Source: an uncultured Eubacteriales bacterium
GTDB taxonomy: Bacteria; Bacillota; Clostridia; Peptostreptococcales; Anaerovoracaceae
Assembly: GCA_902796875.1 (NCBI GenBank)
Contig: CADBQT010000252.1
Span: forward strand, 1 to 9,748
Reading direction: 5' to 3'
DNA: 9,748 nt
The position numbers were made by a program, and so were the translations under genes. The notes under the pieces are model-generated. The model was not told the DNA's origin, made no database searches, and saw nothing but the letters and a program-made list of their open reading frames with translations. Shown here piece after piece: positions 1-7,230 of the stretch. Each line of letters starts with the position of its first letter. The first letter of the stretch is position 1.

Positions 1-41
1 AAGGGATGAGCCCCGAGGCAGGGAAGTCGCCGGTCACATGA
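1..41 (+). CDS. Possible 3' end of an upstream gene (partial)
   Basis: A reading frame open from the left edge ends at a TGA at 39-41 and encodes only about a dozen residues ([12 protein letters not shown]). It would stop 17 bases before the moaC start, with the moaC ribosome binding site just downstream, which fits a translationally linked upstream gene, perhaps another molybdenum-cofactor gene. The visible residues are too few to assign a family. The moaC frame is also open to the left edge, so this stretch could equally be non-coding. This is a weak call based on spacing alone. Confidence 0.25.
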   Translation, partial: GMSPEAGKSPVT

Positions 42-58
42 GCCGGCAGGAGGAAACT

Positions 59-529
59 ATGGATTTTACCCACTTCGATGAACAGGGAAACGCACGCATG
101 GTGGACGTTTCCGAAAAAGACGTTACCCGCAGGGTCGCCCAGGCGGAGGGCACCATCGCCGTATCCGCCGAAGTGATGGAAGCCATCACCTCTCATACAG
201 TGAAAAAGGGAGACGTGCTCACCGTGGCTCAGGTGGCGGGGATCGCCGCCACCAAACGGACGGCGGACCTGATCCCCATGTGTCATCCTCTGGCATTGAA
301 CAATTCGGAGGTGACCTTCGAGGTGAACGAAGAGAAGGGAGAGATCCGGGCTACTTGCCGTACGGTCACCGACGGGAAGACCGGGGTGGAGATGGAAGCC
401 CTCACCGGAGTTTCCACAGCCCTCCTCACCATATACGATATGTGCAAGGCCATCGACAAGAGGATGGTCATCCGGGATATTCATCTGGTCGCCAAGAGCG
501 GCGGCCGAAGCGGAGACTTCCGCTTCTGA
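59..529 (+). CDS. moaC: Cyclic pyranopterin monophosphate synthase (MoaC)
   Basis: MoaC acts with the radical-SAM enzyme MoaA in the first stage of molybdenum-cofactor synthesis in the cytoplasm. It converts 3',8-cyclo-7,8-dihydro-GTP to cyclic pyranopterin monophosphate. The 156-residue product has the usual family length and is complete. It shows [16 protein letters not shown] near the N-terminus, the IPMCHPL motif (MCHPL at residues 74-78), the [15 protein letters not shown] segment, and the catalytic DMCK motif (Asp127 and Lys130, matching Asp128 and Lys131 of the E. coli enzyme). The family C-terminus KSGGRSGDF is intact. I chose the ATG at 59 because AGGAGG at 48-53 sits five bases upstream. 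The ATG at 38 in the same frame would place that site inside the gene and add seven residues not typical of the family. A terminator follows at 588-622, so moaC probably ends its own operon, apart from the hut genes. Confidence 0.97.
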   Translation: MDFTHFDEQGNARMVDVSEKDVTRRVAQAEGTIAVSAEVMEAITSHTVKKGDVLTVAQVAGIAATKRTADLIPMCHPLALNNSEVTFEVNEEKGEIRATCRTVTDGKTGVEMEALTGVSTALLTIYDMCKAIDKRMVIRDIHLVAKSGGRSGDFRF

Positions 530-587
530 AGGCTATTGTGATTACGGCAAGATCCGAAGCACATGGAGCTTAGACATCGTGCTCACG

Positions 588-622
588 GCGCCCCTGGCCA
601 AAACGGCGAGGGGCGCTTCTTC
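588..622 (+). terminator. Rho-independent terminator after moaC
   Basis: GCGCCCCT at 588-595 pairs perfectly with AGGGGCGC at 609-616. Inside the stem, GCC (597-599) can pair with GGC (605-607) after a G-G mismatch, closing an AAAAC loop. The T-rich run TTCTTCATT follows at 617-625. This looks like an intrinsic terminator ending moaC transcription and separating it from the hut promoter. The T-tract is interrupted by C and A, so termination may be incomplete. Confidence 0.85.
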
Positions 623-673
623 ATTATGCCGGAAAACCGCTAAACTACGCCATCGCTTTACTATGATACCCTG

Positions 674-723
674 TTGCCAAATTTTCCGAAAATGTAGAAT
701 TCAATAAAAAGGGAAGGTATAAT
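674..723 (+). promoter_or_regulatory. Probable hut operon promoter region, two overlapping candidates
   Basis: This is an AT-rich patch in a GC-rich window. A consensus -10 box TATAAT lies at 718-723, with TAGAAT (695-700) 17 bases upstream as a poor -35. Transcription would start near 730, giving a leader of about 38 bases before hutH. Alternatively, TTGCCA (674-679) and TAGAAT (695-700, one mismatch from the -10 consensus) form a -35/-10 pair with a short 15-base spacer. No other promoter of comparable quality was seen between hutH and ftcD, so this is likely the main hut promoter. Which candidate is used cannot be settled from sequence. Confidence 0.65.
681..693. promoter_or_regulatory. 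Perfect 6+1+6 palindrome, candidate operator
   Basis: ATTTTC, a central C, and GAAAAT form a perfect 13-base palindrome. It fills nearly the whole spacer of the upstream promoter candidate (674-700) and lies just upstream of the weak -35 of the second. A repressor bound here would block the upstream promoter. The GntR-type regulator at 7231-7893 is a possible partner, but the site does not resemble the classic FadR-type operator core, so the pairing is speculative. Confidence 0.4.
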
Positions 724-767
724 CCAAGAAGAAGACAAACGAATAAGCGAAAACAGGAGGATGTGTT

Positions 768-2309
768 ATGACGATCAAAATCAACGGACGTGATCTGACC
801 ATCGAAGATGTCATTCGGGTCTGCCGTGACGGAGAGAAAGTGGAGATCGCAGAAGATGCGAAGGAAGCCATCAATCGTTCCCGCGCATATGTGGAAAAGA
901 AGCTGGAGGAAAAGGCCATCATCTACGGCCTGACCACCGGATTCGGCAAGTTTGCCAACGTTCCCATATCTTTTGAAGAGACGGCGGAGCTGCAGAAGAA
1001 TCTGATCATCAGCCACACATGCGCCATGGGAGAAGCCTACCCCACCCACTACGTGCGGGCAGCCATGCTTTTAAGAAGCAACAACCTGTCCCGGGGCTAC
1101 TCCGGGATCCGGCTGTCCACGGTGCAGACCATGGTGGATATGTTAAACGCCGGGATCCATCCCATCGTTCCCGAGAAGGGATCCGTAGGATCCTCCGGTG
1201 ACCTGGCGCCCCTGTCCTGCATCGCCCTTGGCCTGATCGGCGAGGGCATGGTCGAATACAAAGGCGACATCGTCGAGGCGAAAGAGGCCATGGAAAAGGA
1301 AGGCATCACGCCGGTGGAACTGGCGGCCAAGGAAGGCCTGGCCCTGAACAACGGTACCCAGATGATGACCGCCGTCGGCGTCAACGTTCTGTGGGACGCC
1401 ATGAAGCTGCTGAAGATCGCCGACATCGCCGCAGCCATGACCGGCGAAGCCCAGCATGCCATTCGCAAGGCCTATGACCCGAAGATCCACGAGATCCGGG
1501 GACAGGAAGGCCAGATCATCGAGGCGGAGAACCTCCGGAACCTGCTGGAAGGATCGGAGAACGCCAGACCCCTTCACAAGACAAGAGTACAGGATCCATA
1601 TTCCCAGCGGTGCGCACCCCAGATCCACGGAGCATCCCGGGATGCCATCAACTATGTCTATGACGTGGTATCCCGCGAGATGAACGCGGTCACCGACAAT
1701 CCGCTGGTCTTTGCCGATGACGATGAGGTCATCTCCGGCGGAAACTTCCACGGACAGCCCATGGCGCTGGCTTTCGACTTCCTCAAGATCGCCATCTCCG
1801 AGCTGGCCAACGTATCCGAACGGCGAATCGAGCGGCTGGTCAACCCGGCGACCTCCGAGGGCCTGCCCGCATTTCTCACCAAGCACGGCGGACTCCACTC
1901 CGGCTACATGATCGCCCAGTACGCGGCGGCATCCATGGTATCGGAGAACAAGGTCTACGACCATCCGGCCTGCGTGGACTCCATCCCCACATCGGCCAAC
2001 CAGGAAGACCACGTGTCCATGGGAACCACGGCGGCCAGAACGGCAGCCATGGTCCTGGACAACGCCCAGAAGGTGCTGGGCATCGAGCTTTCCGCGGCGG
2101 CCCAGGGCATCTGGCTCCGTCAGTGTATGGGTCAGCACGGCATCGATCAGCTGGCACCGGCCACCCGGGCAGCCTATGAATACATTCGTACGAAATCAGA
2201 CCCCATCGAGGAAGACATCGTCATGCTGGACGAGTTGGCCAAGTTCGACGAACTGGTCAAGGACGGCGAGATCATCGATGTGGTCGAGAAGATCACCCCG
2301 CTGAAGTAA
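768..2309 (+). CDS. hutH: Histidine ammonia-lyase (histidase)
   Basis: HutH removes ammonia from L-histidine to give trans-urocanate, the first step of histidine breakdown, using the self-formed electrophilic MIO cofactor. The 513-residue product is full length for the family. Active-site features fall at the expected Pseudomonas putida numbers: Tyr53 in YGLTTGFGKF, His83 in ISHTCAMGE, Asn195 in LALNNGTQ, then VQDPYSQRC (residues 274-282), GGNFHGQP and SANQEDHVSMG (Glu413). The MIO triad at residues 142-144 reads Ser-Ser-Gly (codons TCC TCC GGT at 1191-1199) instead of the usual Ala-Ser-Gly. The central Ser143 and Gly144 are kept, so cofactor formation remains plausible. AGGAGG at 755-760 lies seven bases before the ATG. 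It is the first gene of the hut operon, behind the promoter at 674-723. Related aromatic amino acid lyases share this fold, but the surrounding hut genes make histidine the clear substrate. Confidence 0.97.
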   Translation: MTIKINGRDLTIEDVIRVCRDGEKVEIAEDAKEAINRSRAYVEKKLEEKAIIYGLTTGFGKFANVPISFEETAELQKNLIISHTCAMGEAYPTHYVRAAMLLRSNNLSRGYSGIRLSTVQTMVDMLNAGIHPIVPEKGSVGSSGDLAPLSCIALGLIGEGMVEYKGDIVEAKEAMEKEGITPVELAAKEGLALNNGTQMMTAVGVNVLWDAMKLLKIADIAAAMTGEAQHAIRKAYDPKIHEIRGQEGQIIEAENLRNLLEGSENARPLHKTRVQDPYSQRCAPQIHGASRDAINYVYDVVSREMNAVTDNPLVFADDDEVISGGNFHGQPMALAFDFLKIAISELANVSERRIERLVNPATSEGLPAFLTKHGGLHSGYMIAQYAAASMVSENKVYDHPACVDSIPTSANQEDHVSMGTTAARTAAMVLDNAQKVLGIELSAAAQGIWLRQCMGQHGIDQLAPATRAAYEYIRTKSDPIEEDIVMLDELAKFDELVKDGEIIDVVEKITPLK

Positions 2310-2333
2310 TCGGAAGACACAGGAGGTAGTGAT

Positions 2334-4358
2334 ATGTTGGACAACAAAACCATCTGCAGAGCAATGACCATCAAACTGGGCAACGAGCTGCCCGAATATC
2401 CCGAGTTTCAGGAAGGGATCCGCAGAGCGCCGGACCGGGGCTTCCGCCTGACGAAAGCCCAGACCAAGATCGCTCTGAAGAATGCCCTGCGGTATGTGCC
2501 GGAAGAACTCCACGAGACCCTGGCCCCCGAGTTCATGGAAGAGCTGAAGACCTACGGACGGGTCTACGCCTATCGTTATCGGCCGGAGGGCCGGCTTTAC
2601 GGCAAGCCCATCGATGAGTATGAAGGAAAGTGCCTGGCGGGCAAAGCCTTCCAGGTCATGATCGACAACAACCTGGACTTCGAGGTCGCCCTCTATCCCT
2701 ACGAGCTGGTCACCTACGGTGAGACGGGACAGGTCTGTCAGAACTGGCTCCAGTACCGGCTGATCAAGAAGTATCTGGAGGTCATGACCGAGGATCAGAC
2801 CCTGGTGGTGGAATCCGGTCATCCCCTGGGCCTTTTCCCCTCCAAGCCGGAAGCTCCCCGGGTCATCATCACCAACTCCATGATGGTGGGTATGTACGAC
2901 AACCTGGAGGACTGGGAAATCGCGGAGCAGATGGGCGTAGCCAACTACGGCCAGATGACCGCCGGCGGATGGATGTACATCGGACCCCAGGGTATCGTCC
3001 ACGGGACCTTCAACACCATACTCAATGCGGGAAGAAAGGAACTGGGCATTCCTGAAGACGGAGACCTTTCCGGTCACACTTTCGTCTCCTCCGGTCTGGG
3101 CGGCATGAGCGGAGCCCAGCCCAAGGCGGCCAACATCGCCAACGCGGTGGGCATCTTCGCCGAGGTGGACAAGTCCCGGATCGAGACGCGGCACAGCCAG
3201 GGCTGGGTCGACGTGGTCTGCGAAGATCTGGACGAAGTGTTCAGGCTGGCGGAAGAAAAGCTGGCGGCCAAGGAAGGCATCTCCATCGCCTACTGGGGCA
3301 ACATCGTCGACCTTCTGGAGGATGCGGTCAAGAGAGATTTCCACATCGACCTTCTCTCCGACCAGACCTCCTGCCACAACGTATACAATGGAGGGTATTG
3401 CCCGGTCGGATTGACTTTCCAGAAACGTACCGAGATGCTCCACTCCGACAGAGACATGTTCTGCGAGATGGTGGATGCGTCTCTCCACAGACACTATCAG
3501 GCCATCAAGAAGCTGACCGAGAAGGGGACCTACTTCTTCGACTATGGCAACTCTTTCATGAAGGCCATGTACGACGCCGGCGTCAAGGAGATCTCCAAGA
3601 ACGGCGTGGACGACAAAGACGGATTCATCTGGCCCTCCTACGTGGAGGACATTATGGGACCGGTGCTCTTCGACTACGGATATGGGCCCTTCCGGTGGGT
3701 ATGCCTTTCCGGTAAACCGGAAGACCTGAGAGCCACCGACCAGGCGGCCATGGATGTGATCGATCCCAACCGCCGGGGACAGGACAGAGACAACTGGATC
3801 TGGATCCGGGATGCGGAGAAGAACAAGCTGGTGGTCGGCACCCAGGCGCGGATCCTCTATCAGGACGCCGAGGGAAGAAGAGACATCGGCCTGGCCTTCA
3901 ACAAGCTGGTCCGGGAAGGCAAGATCGGCCCGGTCATGATGGGAAGAGACCACCACGACGTATCGGGAACCGACTCCCCCTTCCGGGAGACCTCCAACAT
4001 CAAGGACGGCTCCAACGTGATGGCGGACATGGCGGTCCAGTGCTTTGCCGGAAATGCGGCAAGAGGCATGAGCCTTTGCGCCCTGCATAACGGCGGCGGC
4101 GTAGGCATCGGCAAAGCCATCAACGGCGGCTTCGGCCTGCTCCTGGACGGAAGCGAGAGAGTGGATAAGATCCTCCACTCCGCCATGATGTGGGACGTCA
4201 TGGGCGGCGTTGCCCGGAGAAACTGGGCGAGAAACGAAAACGCCGTAGAGACCTCCGTAGCCTACAACGACGGCTACGCAGGCAAAGGCCACATCACCAT
4301 CCCCTACATCGCTGCGGATGATCTGGTGGATAAGATCGTCGACGAGTATGTGAAATAA
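2334..4358 (+). CDS. hutU: Urocanate hydratase (urocanase), long form
   Basis: HutU adds water to urocanate to give 4-imidazolone-5-propionate, using tightly bound NAD+ as an electrophile. The 674-residue product is longer than the roughly 555-residue form of Pseudomonas and Bacillus and close to the vertebrate enzyme UROC1 (about 676). Visible motifs are the NAD-binding glycine-rich segment SSGLGGMSGAQPKAA (residues 252-266), GGYCPVGLT (353-361), FDYGYGPFRWVC (446-457), and GRDHHDVSGTDSPFRET (537-553). Cys457 in FRWVC is the likely counterpart of the catalytic-loop cysteine in the bacterial FQGLPARICW signature; this is my alignment by eye. AGGAGGT at 2321-2327 is six bases from the ATG, and the gap after hutH is 24 bases, so the two genes are almost certainly co-transcribed. 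No frameshift or truncation is visible. Confidence 0.96.
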   Translation: MLDNKTICRAMTIKLGNELPEYPEFQEGIRRAPDRGFRLTKAQTKIALKNALRYVPEELHETLAPEFMEELKTYGRVYAYRYRPEGRLYGKPIDEYEGKCLAGKAFQVMIDNNLDFEVALYPYELVTYGETGQVCQNWLQYRLIKKYLEVMTEDQTLVVESGHPLGLFPSKPEAPRVIITNSMMVGMYDNLEDWEIAEQMGVANYGQMTAGGWMYIGPQGIVHGTFNTILNAGRKELGIPEDGDLSGHTFVSSGLGGMSGAQPKAANIANAVGIFAEVDKSRIETRHSQGWVDVVCEDLDEVFRLAEEKLAAKEGISIAYWGNIVDLLEDAVKRDFHIDLLSDQTSCHNVYNGGYCPVGLTFQKRTEMLHSDRDMFCEMVDASLHRHYQAIKKLTEKGTYFFDYGNSFMKAMYDAGVKEISKNGVDDKDGFIWPSYVEDIMGPVLFDYGYGPFRWVCLSGKPEDLRATDQAAMDVIDPNRRGQDRDNWIWIRDAEKNKLVVGTQARILYQDAEGRRDIGLAFNKLVREGKIGPVMMGRDHHDVSGTDSPFRETSNIKDGSNVMADMAVQCFAGNAARGMSLCALHNGGGVGIGKAINGGFGLLLDGSERVDKILHSAMMWDVMGGVARRNWARNENAVETSVAYNDGYAGKGHITIPYIAADDLVDKIVDEYVK

Positions 4359-4392
4359 AAGGGAACGGAAACGAGGAGGACAGGATCAGAAT

Positions 4393-5625
4393 ATGAAGAG
4401 AACACTGATCAGGAATATCGGCTGTCTGCAGACCCCCACGGGAAGCTACAGCCACAAGGGAAGCAAACAGGGAGCAAACGAAAAATACGCCGACGCGGCC
4501 ATCGTCATCGAAGATGGCGTGATCAGTCAGATCACCGAAGGCGGCAAGCTCCCCGAAGGACCCTTCGACGAGGAGATCGACGCCGAGGGCAATCTGGTGA
4601 CGCCGGGACTGGTGGACGGACACACCCACCTGATCTTCGGCGGCTATCGCCAGCACGAGATCGCCATGAAGCTGGCAGGAGCCGACTATCTGGACATCCT
4701 GCGGGCCGGCGGCGGGATCCTGGACACGGTAAGAAAGACCCGGGAAGCCTCCGTGGAGGAACTGTACGGCAAAGCCTACGCCTTTCTCGATGAGATGATG
4801 GGTTTCGGCGTGACCTCCTGCGAGGCCAAAAGCGGCTACGGTCTGGACCGGGAAAACGAACTGAAGATGCTTCAGGTCATCCACGCATTGGATGAGAACC
4901 ATCCCATGGACGTGACCGCCACCTTTATGGGCGCCCACGCCGTGCCCCCGGAATACGAGGGAAGGGGAGACGAGTACATTCGGATGTGCTGCGAGGAACT
5001 GATGCCGGAGATCCGGGAGCGGGGACTTGCGGAGTTCTGCGACATCTTCTGCGAAGACTCCGTCTTCAACGCCGGCCAGAGCCGGACATACCTTGAGAAG
5101 GCGGCGGAGCTGGGATTCGGTCTTAAGATCCATGCCGATGAGATCGAAGCCATCGGCGGTTCCCAGCTGGCAGGCGAACTGGAAGCGGCTTCCGCGGAGC
5201 ATCTGATCGCCATCGAGGAAGAGGGCATGGACGCCATGGCAGCCGGCGGGACCACCGCCATGCTGCTTCCGGCCACATCCTTCTATCTGGACAAGACCTA
5301 TGCTCCGGCCCGGAGGATGGTGGAAAAGAGCATCCCCGTGGCCATCGCCAGCGACTTTAACCCGGGCTCGTGCCCGTCCCTGAACCTTCAGTTTGCCATC
5401 AACCTGGGCTCCCTGAAGTACAAGCTCACACCGGAAGAGGTGCTCACCGCGGTGACCATCAACCCGGCCTGCGCCTGCGGCAAGGGTGATCAGACCGGAA
5501 CACTGGAAGTGGGCAAGCAGGCGGACCTGGTGATCTGGGATGCCCCGGACTTCGAGATGGTCTGCTACCGGTTCGGATCGAACCTGGCGAAGCACGTGAT
5601 GAAAAAAGGCGTGATGATGAAGTAA
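4393..5625 (+). CDS. hutI: Imidazolonepropionase
   Basis: HutI is a metal-dependent amidohydrolase that opens the ring of 4-imidazolone-5-propionate to give N-formimino-L-glutamate. The 410-residue product has the usual length. It shows the amidohydrolase metal motif in LVDGHTHLIFGG (His77 and His79), then GAHAVPPEY (His182), KIHADE (His247, Glu250), SAEHL (His270) and the metal-ligand aspartate in ASDFNPGSCP (Asp321). NPACACG near residue 357 and the C-terminal beta-sandwich segment GKQADLVIWD are also typical. The gap after hutU is 34 bases. The AGGAGG at 4374-4379 lies 13 bases from the ATG, which is long; a weaker AGG at 4382-4384 is closer. No alternative in-frame start exists upstream, so the ATG at 4393 is retained. 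The metal is zinc or iron by family knowledge and cannot be told from sequence. Confidence 0.96.
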   Translation: MKRTLIRNIGCLQTPTGSYSHKGSKQGANEKYADAAIVIEDGVISQITEGGKLPEGPFDEEIDAEGNLVTPGLVDGHTHLIFGGYRQHEIAMKLAGADYLDILRAGGGILDTVRKTREASVEELYGKAYAFLDEMMGFGVTSCEAKSGYGLDRENELKMLQVIHALDENHPMDVTATFMGAHAVPPEYEGRGDEYIRMCCEELMPEIRERGLAEFCDIFCEDSVFNAGQSRTYLEKAAELGFGLKIHADEIEAIGGSQLAGELEAASAEHLIAIEEEGMDAMAAGGTTAMLLPATSFYLDKTYAPARRMVEKSIPVAIASDFNPGSCPSLNLQFAINLGSLKYKLTPEEVLTAVTINPACACGKGDQTGTLEVGKQADLVIWDAPDFEMVCYRFGSNLAKHVMKKGVMMK

Positions 5626-5666
5626 ATCCCCCACCGATACATGGAATGAGAAGGAGGACAGCAGGA

Positions 5667-6293
5667 ATGAAACTGATCGAAATGAAACTGAACGAATACC
5701 TGGACGTACTGCTCTCGGATGCTCCGGCTCCGGGCGGCGGCTCGGTCAGCGCGCTGGCCGGGACCCAGGGAGCGGCCCTTTTGGCCATGGTCTGTGACCT
5801 GACCACAGCCAAGGAAAAGTATGCCGAGGATCATGCCCTTTGCGCAGAGGTCCGGGAGAAAGCGGGCGCCCTCTACGAAGGATTCGCCCGTGCCGTGGAC
5901 GAGGACACGGAGGCCTTCAACCTGGTGGCGGCGGCCTTCAAGATGCCCAAGGATACGGAGGAGCAAAAGGCGGCGAGAAAACAGGCCATCGCCGACGGCA
6001 CCCTGGAAGCGACCAAGGTACCTTACCGGGTCATGGAAATGGCGTGGGAAGGCCTTTGTCTGGCGGAAAAACTCCAGAACCACTACAACCGTAACTGCGA
6101 CAGCGACTACGGCGTGGGCGTGCTCAATTTCATGGCCTGCATGCGGGGAGCATGGCTCAACGTGAAGATCAACCTGCCGGGAGTGAAAGACGAAGCCCTG
6201 GCGAAGGAATATGAAGAGGCGGGGAAGAAGATGCTCGCCGACGGAGAAGTTATCGCAAGAAGGATCTACGGAGAAATCGAGGAGGCACTGTAA
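5667..6293 (+). CDS. fchA: Formimidoyltetrahydrofolate cyclodeaminase
   Basis: This enzyme converts 5-formimino-THF to 5,10-methenyl-THF with release of ammonia, passing the histidine-derived carbon into the folate pool. The 208-residue product matches the stand-alone bacterial cyclodeaminase family, homologous to the C-terminal domain of mammalian FTCD. Motifs are SDAPAPGGGS (residues 17-26), DEDTEAFN (78-85), and SDYGVGVLNFM (146-156) followed by GAWLNVKINL (161-170). I chose the ATG at 5667, nine bases after AGGAGG (5652-5657). An in-frame ATG at 5646 would put that site inside the gene and add an atypical MRRRTAG extension. The gene lies 41 bases after hutI, and its stop codon abuts the ftcD start. 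The two enzymes act consecutively and are separate polypeptides here, whereas in mammals they are fused. Confidence 0.95.
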   Translation: MKLIEMKLNEYLDVLLSDAPAPGGGSVSALAGTQGAALLAMVCDLTTAKEKYAEDHALCAEVREKAGALYEGFARAVDEDTEAFNLVAAAFKMPKDTEEQKAARKQAIADGTLEATKVPYRVMEMAWEGLCLAEKLQNHYNRNCDSDYGVGVLNFMACMRGAWLNVKINLPGVKDEALAKEYEEAGKKMLADGEVIARRIYGEIEEAL

Positions 6294-7190
6294 ATGGCAA
6301 AGATCATCGAAAGCGTACCCAACATCAGCGAAGGCAGAAACAAGGAGATCATCGAGGCATGTGTGGATCAGATCCGCAACACCCCGGGATGCACCCTGCT
6401 GGACTATTCCTCCGACGAGGATCACAACCGGACCGTCATCACCTACATGGGAAGCCCGGAGGGATGTGAAGAAGCCAGCGTGAAACTGGCCAAGAAGGCC
6501 GTGGAGCTCATCGACCTGACCAAGCACGAAGGCGGTCATCCGAGAATGGGCTGTGTGGACGTCATGCCTTTCATTCCCATCAAGGAAGCGACGACGGAAG
6601 AATGCGTGGAGCTTTCCCGGAAAGTGGGGGAGCGGATCGCCGCGGAGGCGGACCTGCCCGTATTCCTCTATGAAGATTCGGCCACGGCGCCTCACCGGAA
6701 GAACCTGGCCAAGATCCGCAAAGGCCAGTTCGAAGGCATGGCGGAGAAAGTACAGGATCCCGACTGGATCCCCGATTTCGGCGGACAGCGGATCCATCCC
6801 ACCGGCGGATGCGTTGCCGTCGGCGGACGCCCGCCCCTCATCGCATTCAACATCAACCTGGGAACGGACAACGAGGAGATCGCCAAGAAGTGCGCCACGG
6901 TGATCCGGGAAGCCAAGGGCGGATTCGACTGTGTCAAGGCCATGGGTCTCCTTCTGGAGGACAGAAACATCGCCCAGGTCTCCATCAATATGACCAACTT
7001 TAACGTGACTCCTCTCCACCGCGTGCTGGAACAGGTGAGAAGGGACGCGGCCAGATACGGGGTCAACGTGATCGGAACGGAAGTGATCGGTCTGGCGCCG
7101 ATGCAGGCTTTCTTCGATGCCGCGGAGTACTATCTGCAGATCGAGGACTTCCATCCCGAGACCCAGGTCATTGAGAACCACCTGCTGTAA
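6294..7190 (+). CDS. ftcD: Glutamate formimidoyltransferase
   Basis: FtcD transfers the formimino group from N-formimino-L-glutamate to tetrahydrofolate, yielding glutamate and 5-formimino-THF, the substrate of FchA next door. At 298 residues it corresponds to the N-terminal transferase domain of mammalian FTCD. Visible motifs are ESVPNISEGR (6-15), LTKHEGGHPRMGCVDVMPF with His82 at the position of the catalytic histidine of the mammalian enzyme, GGRPPLIAFNINLGT (177-191), QVSINMTNF (228-236) and GTEVIGLAP (261-269). The ATG directly follows the fchA stop (TAAATG), and AGGAGG at 6280-6285 lies within the end of fchA, so translation of the two is likely coupled. With FchA it replaces HutG or HutF-HutG as the way of disposing of the formimino group. 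Confidence 0.96.
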   Translation: MAKIIESVPNISEGRNKEIIEACVDQIRNTPGCTLLDYSSDEDHNRTVITYMGSPEGCEEASVKLAKKAVELIDLTKHEGGHPRMGCVDVMPFIPIKEATTEECVELSRKVGERIAAEADLPVFLYEDSATAPHRKNLAKIRKGQFEGMAEKVQDPDWIPDFGGQRIHPTGGCVAVGGRPPLIAFNINLGTDNEEIAKKCATVIREAKGGFDCVKAMGLLLEDRNIAQVSINMTNFNVTPLHRVLEQVRRDAARYGVNVIGTEVIGLAPMQAFFDAAEYYLQIEDFHPETQVIENHLL

Positions 7191-7198
7191 AGCGCAGC

Positions 7199-7215
7199 TA
7201 TAAGCACTTTATAAG
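7199..7215. repeat. Short direct repeat TATAAG-N5-TATAAG
   Basis: TATAAG occurs at 7199-7204 and again at 7210-7215, 11 bases apart, so both copies would lie on about the same face of the helix. It sits in the 40-base gap between ftcD and the regulator gene, just before the regulator's ribosome binding site (AAAGGGG, about 7216-7222). Each copy resembles a -10 box, but no convincing -35 lies upstream. It could be a regulator site or chance in a short AT-rich gap. Confidence 0.25.
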
Positions 7216-7230
7216 AAAGGGGCAATCGCA

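Noticed and set aside
38..58. Upstream ATG at 38 as the moaC start
   Set aside because: The AGGAGG at 48-53 would fall inside the gene, and the ATG at 59 has correct spacing and matches the family N-terminus.
626..645. Sequence GCCGGAAAACCGCTAAAC as a possible catabolite-repression (CRE) site
   Set aside because: It needs an inserted base and has several mismatches to the CRE consensus, and it lies well upstream of the predicted hut promoter.
5646..5666. Upstream ATG at 5646 as the fchA start
   Set aside because: The ribosome binding site at 5652-5657 would be inside the gene, and the added residues MRRRTAG do not fit the family N-terminus.
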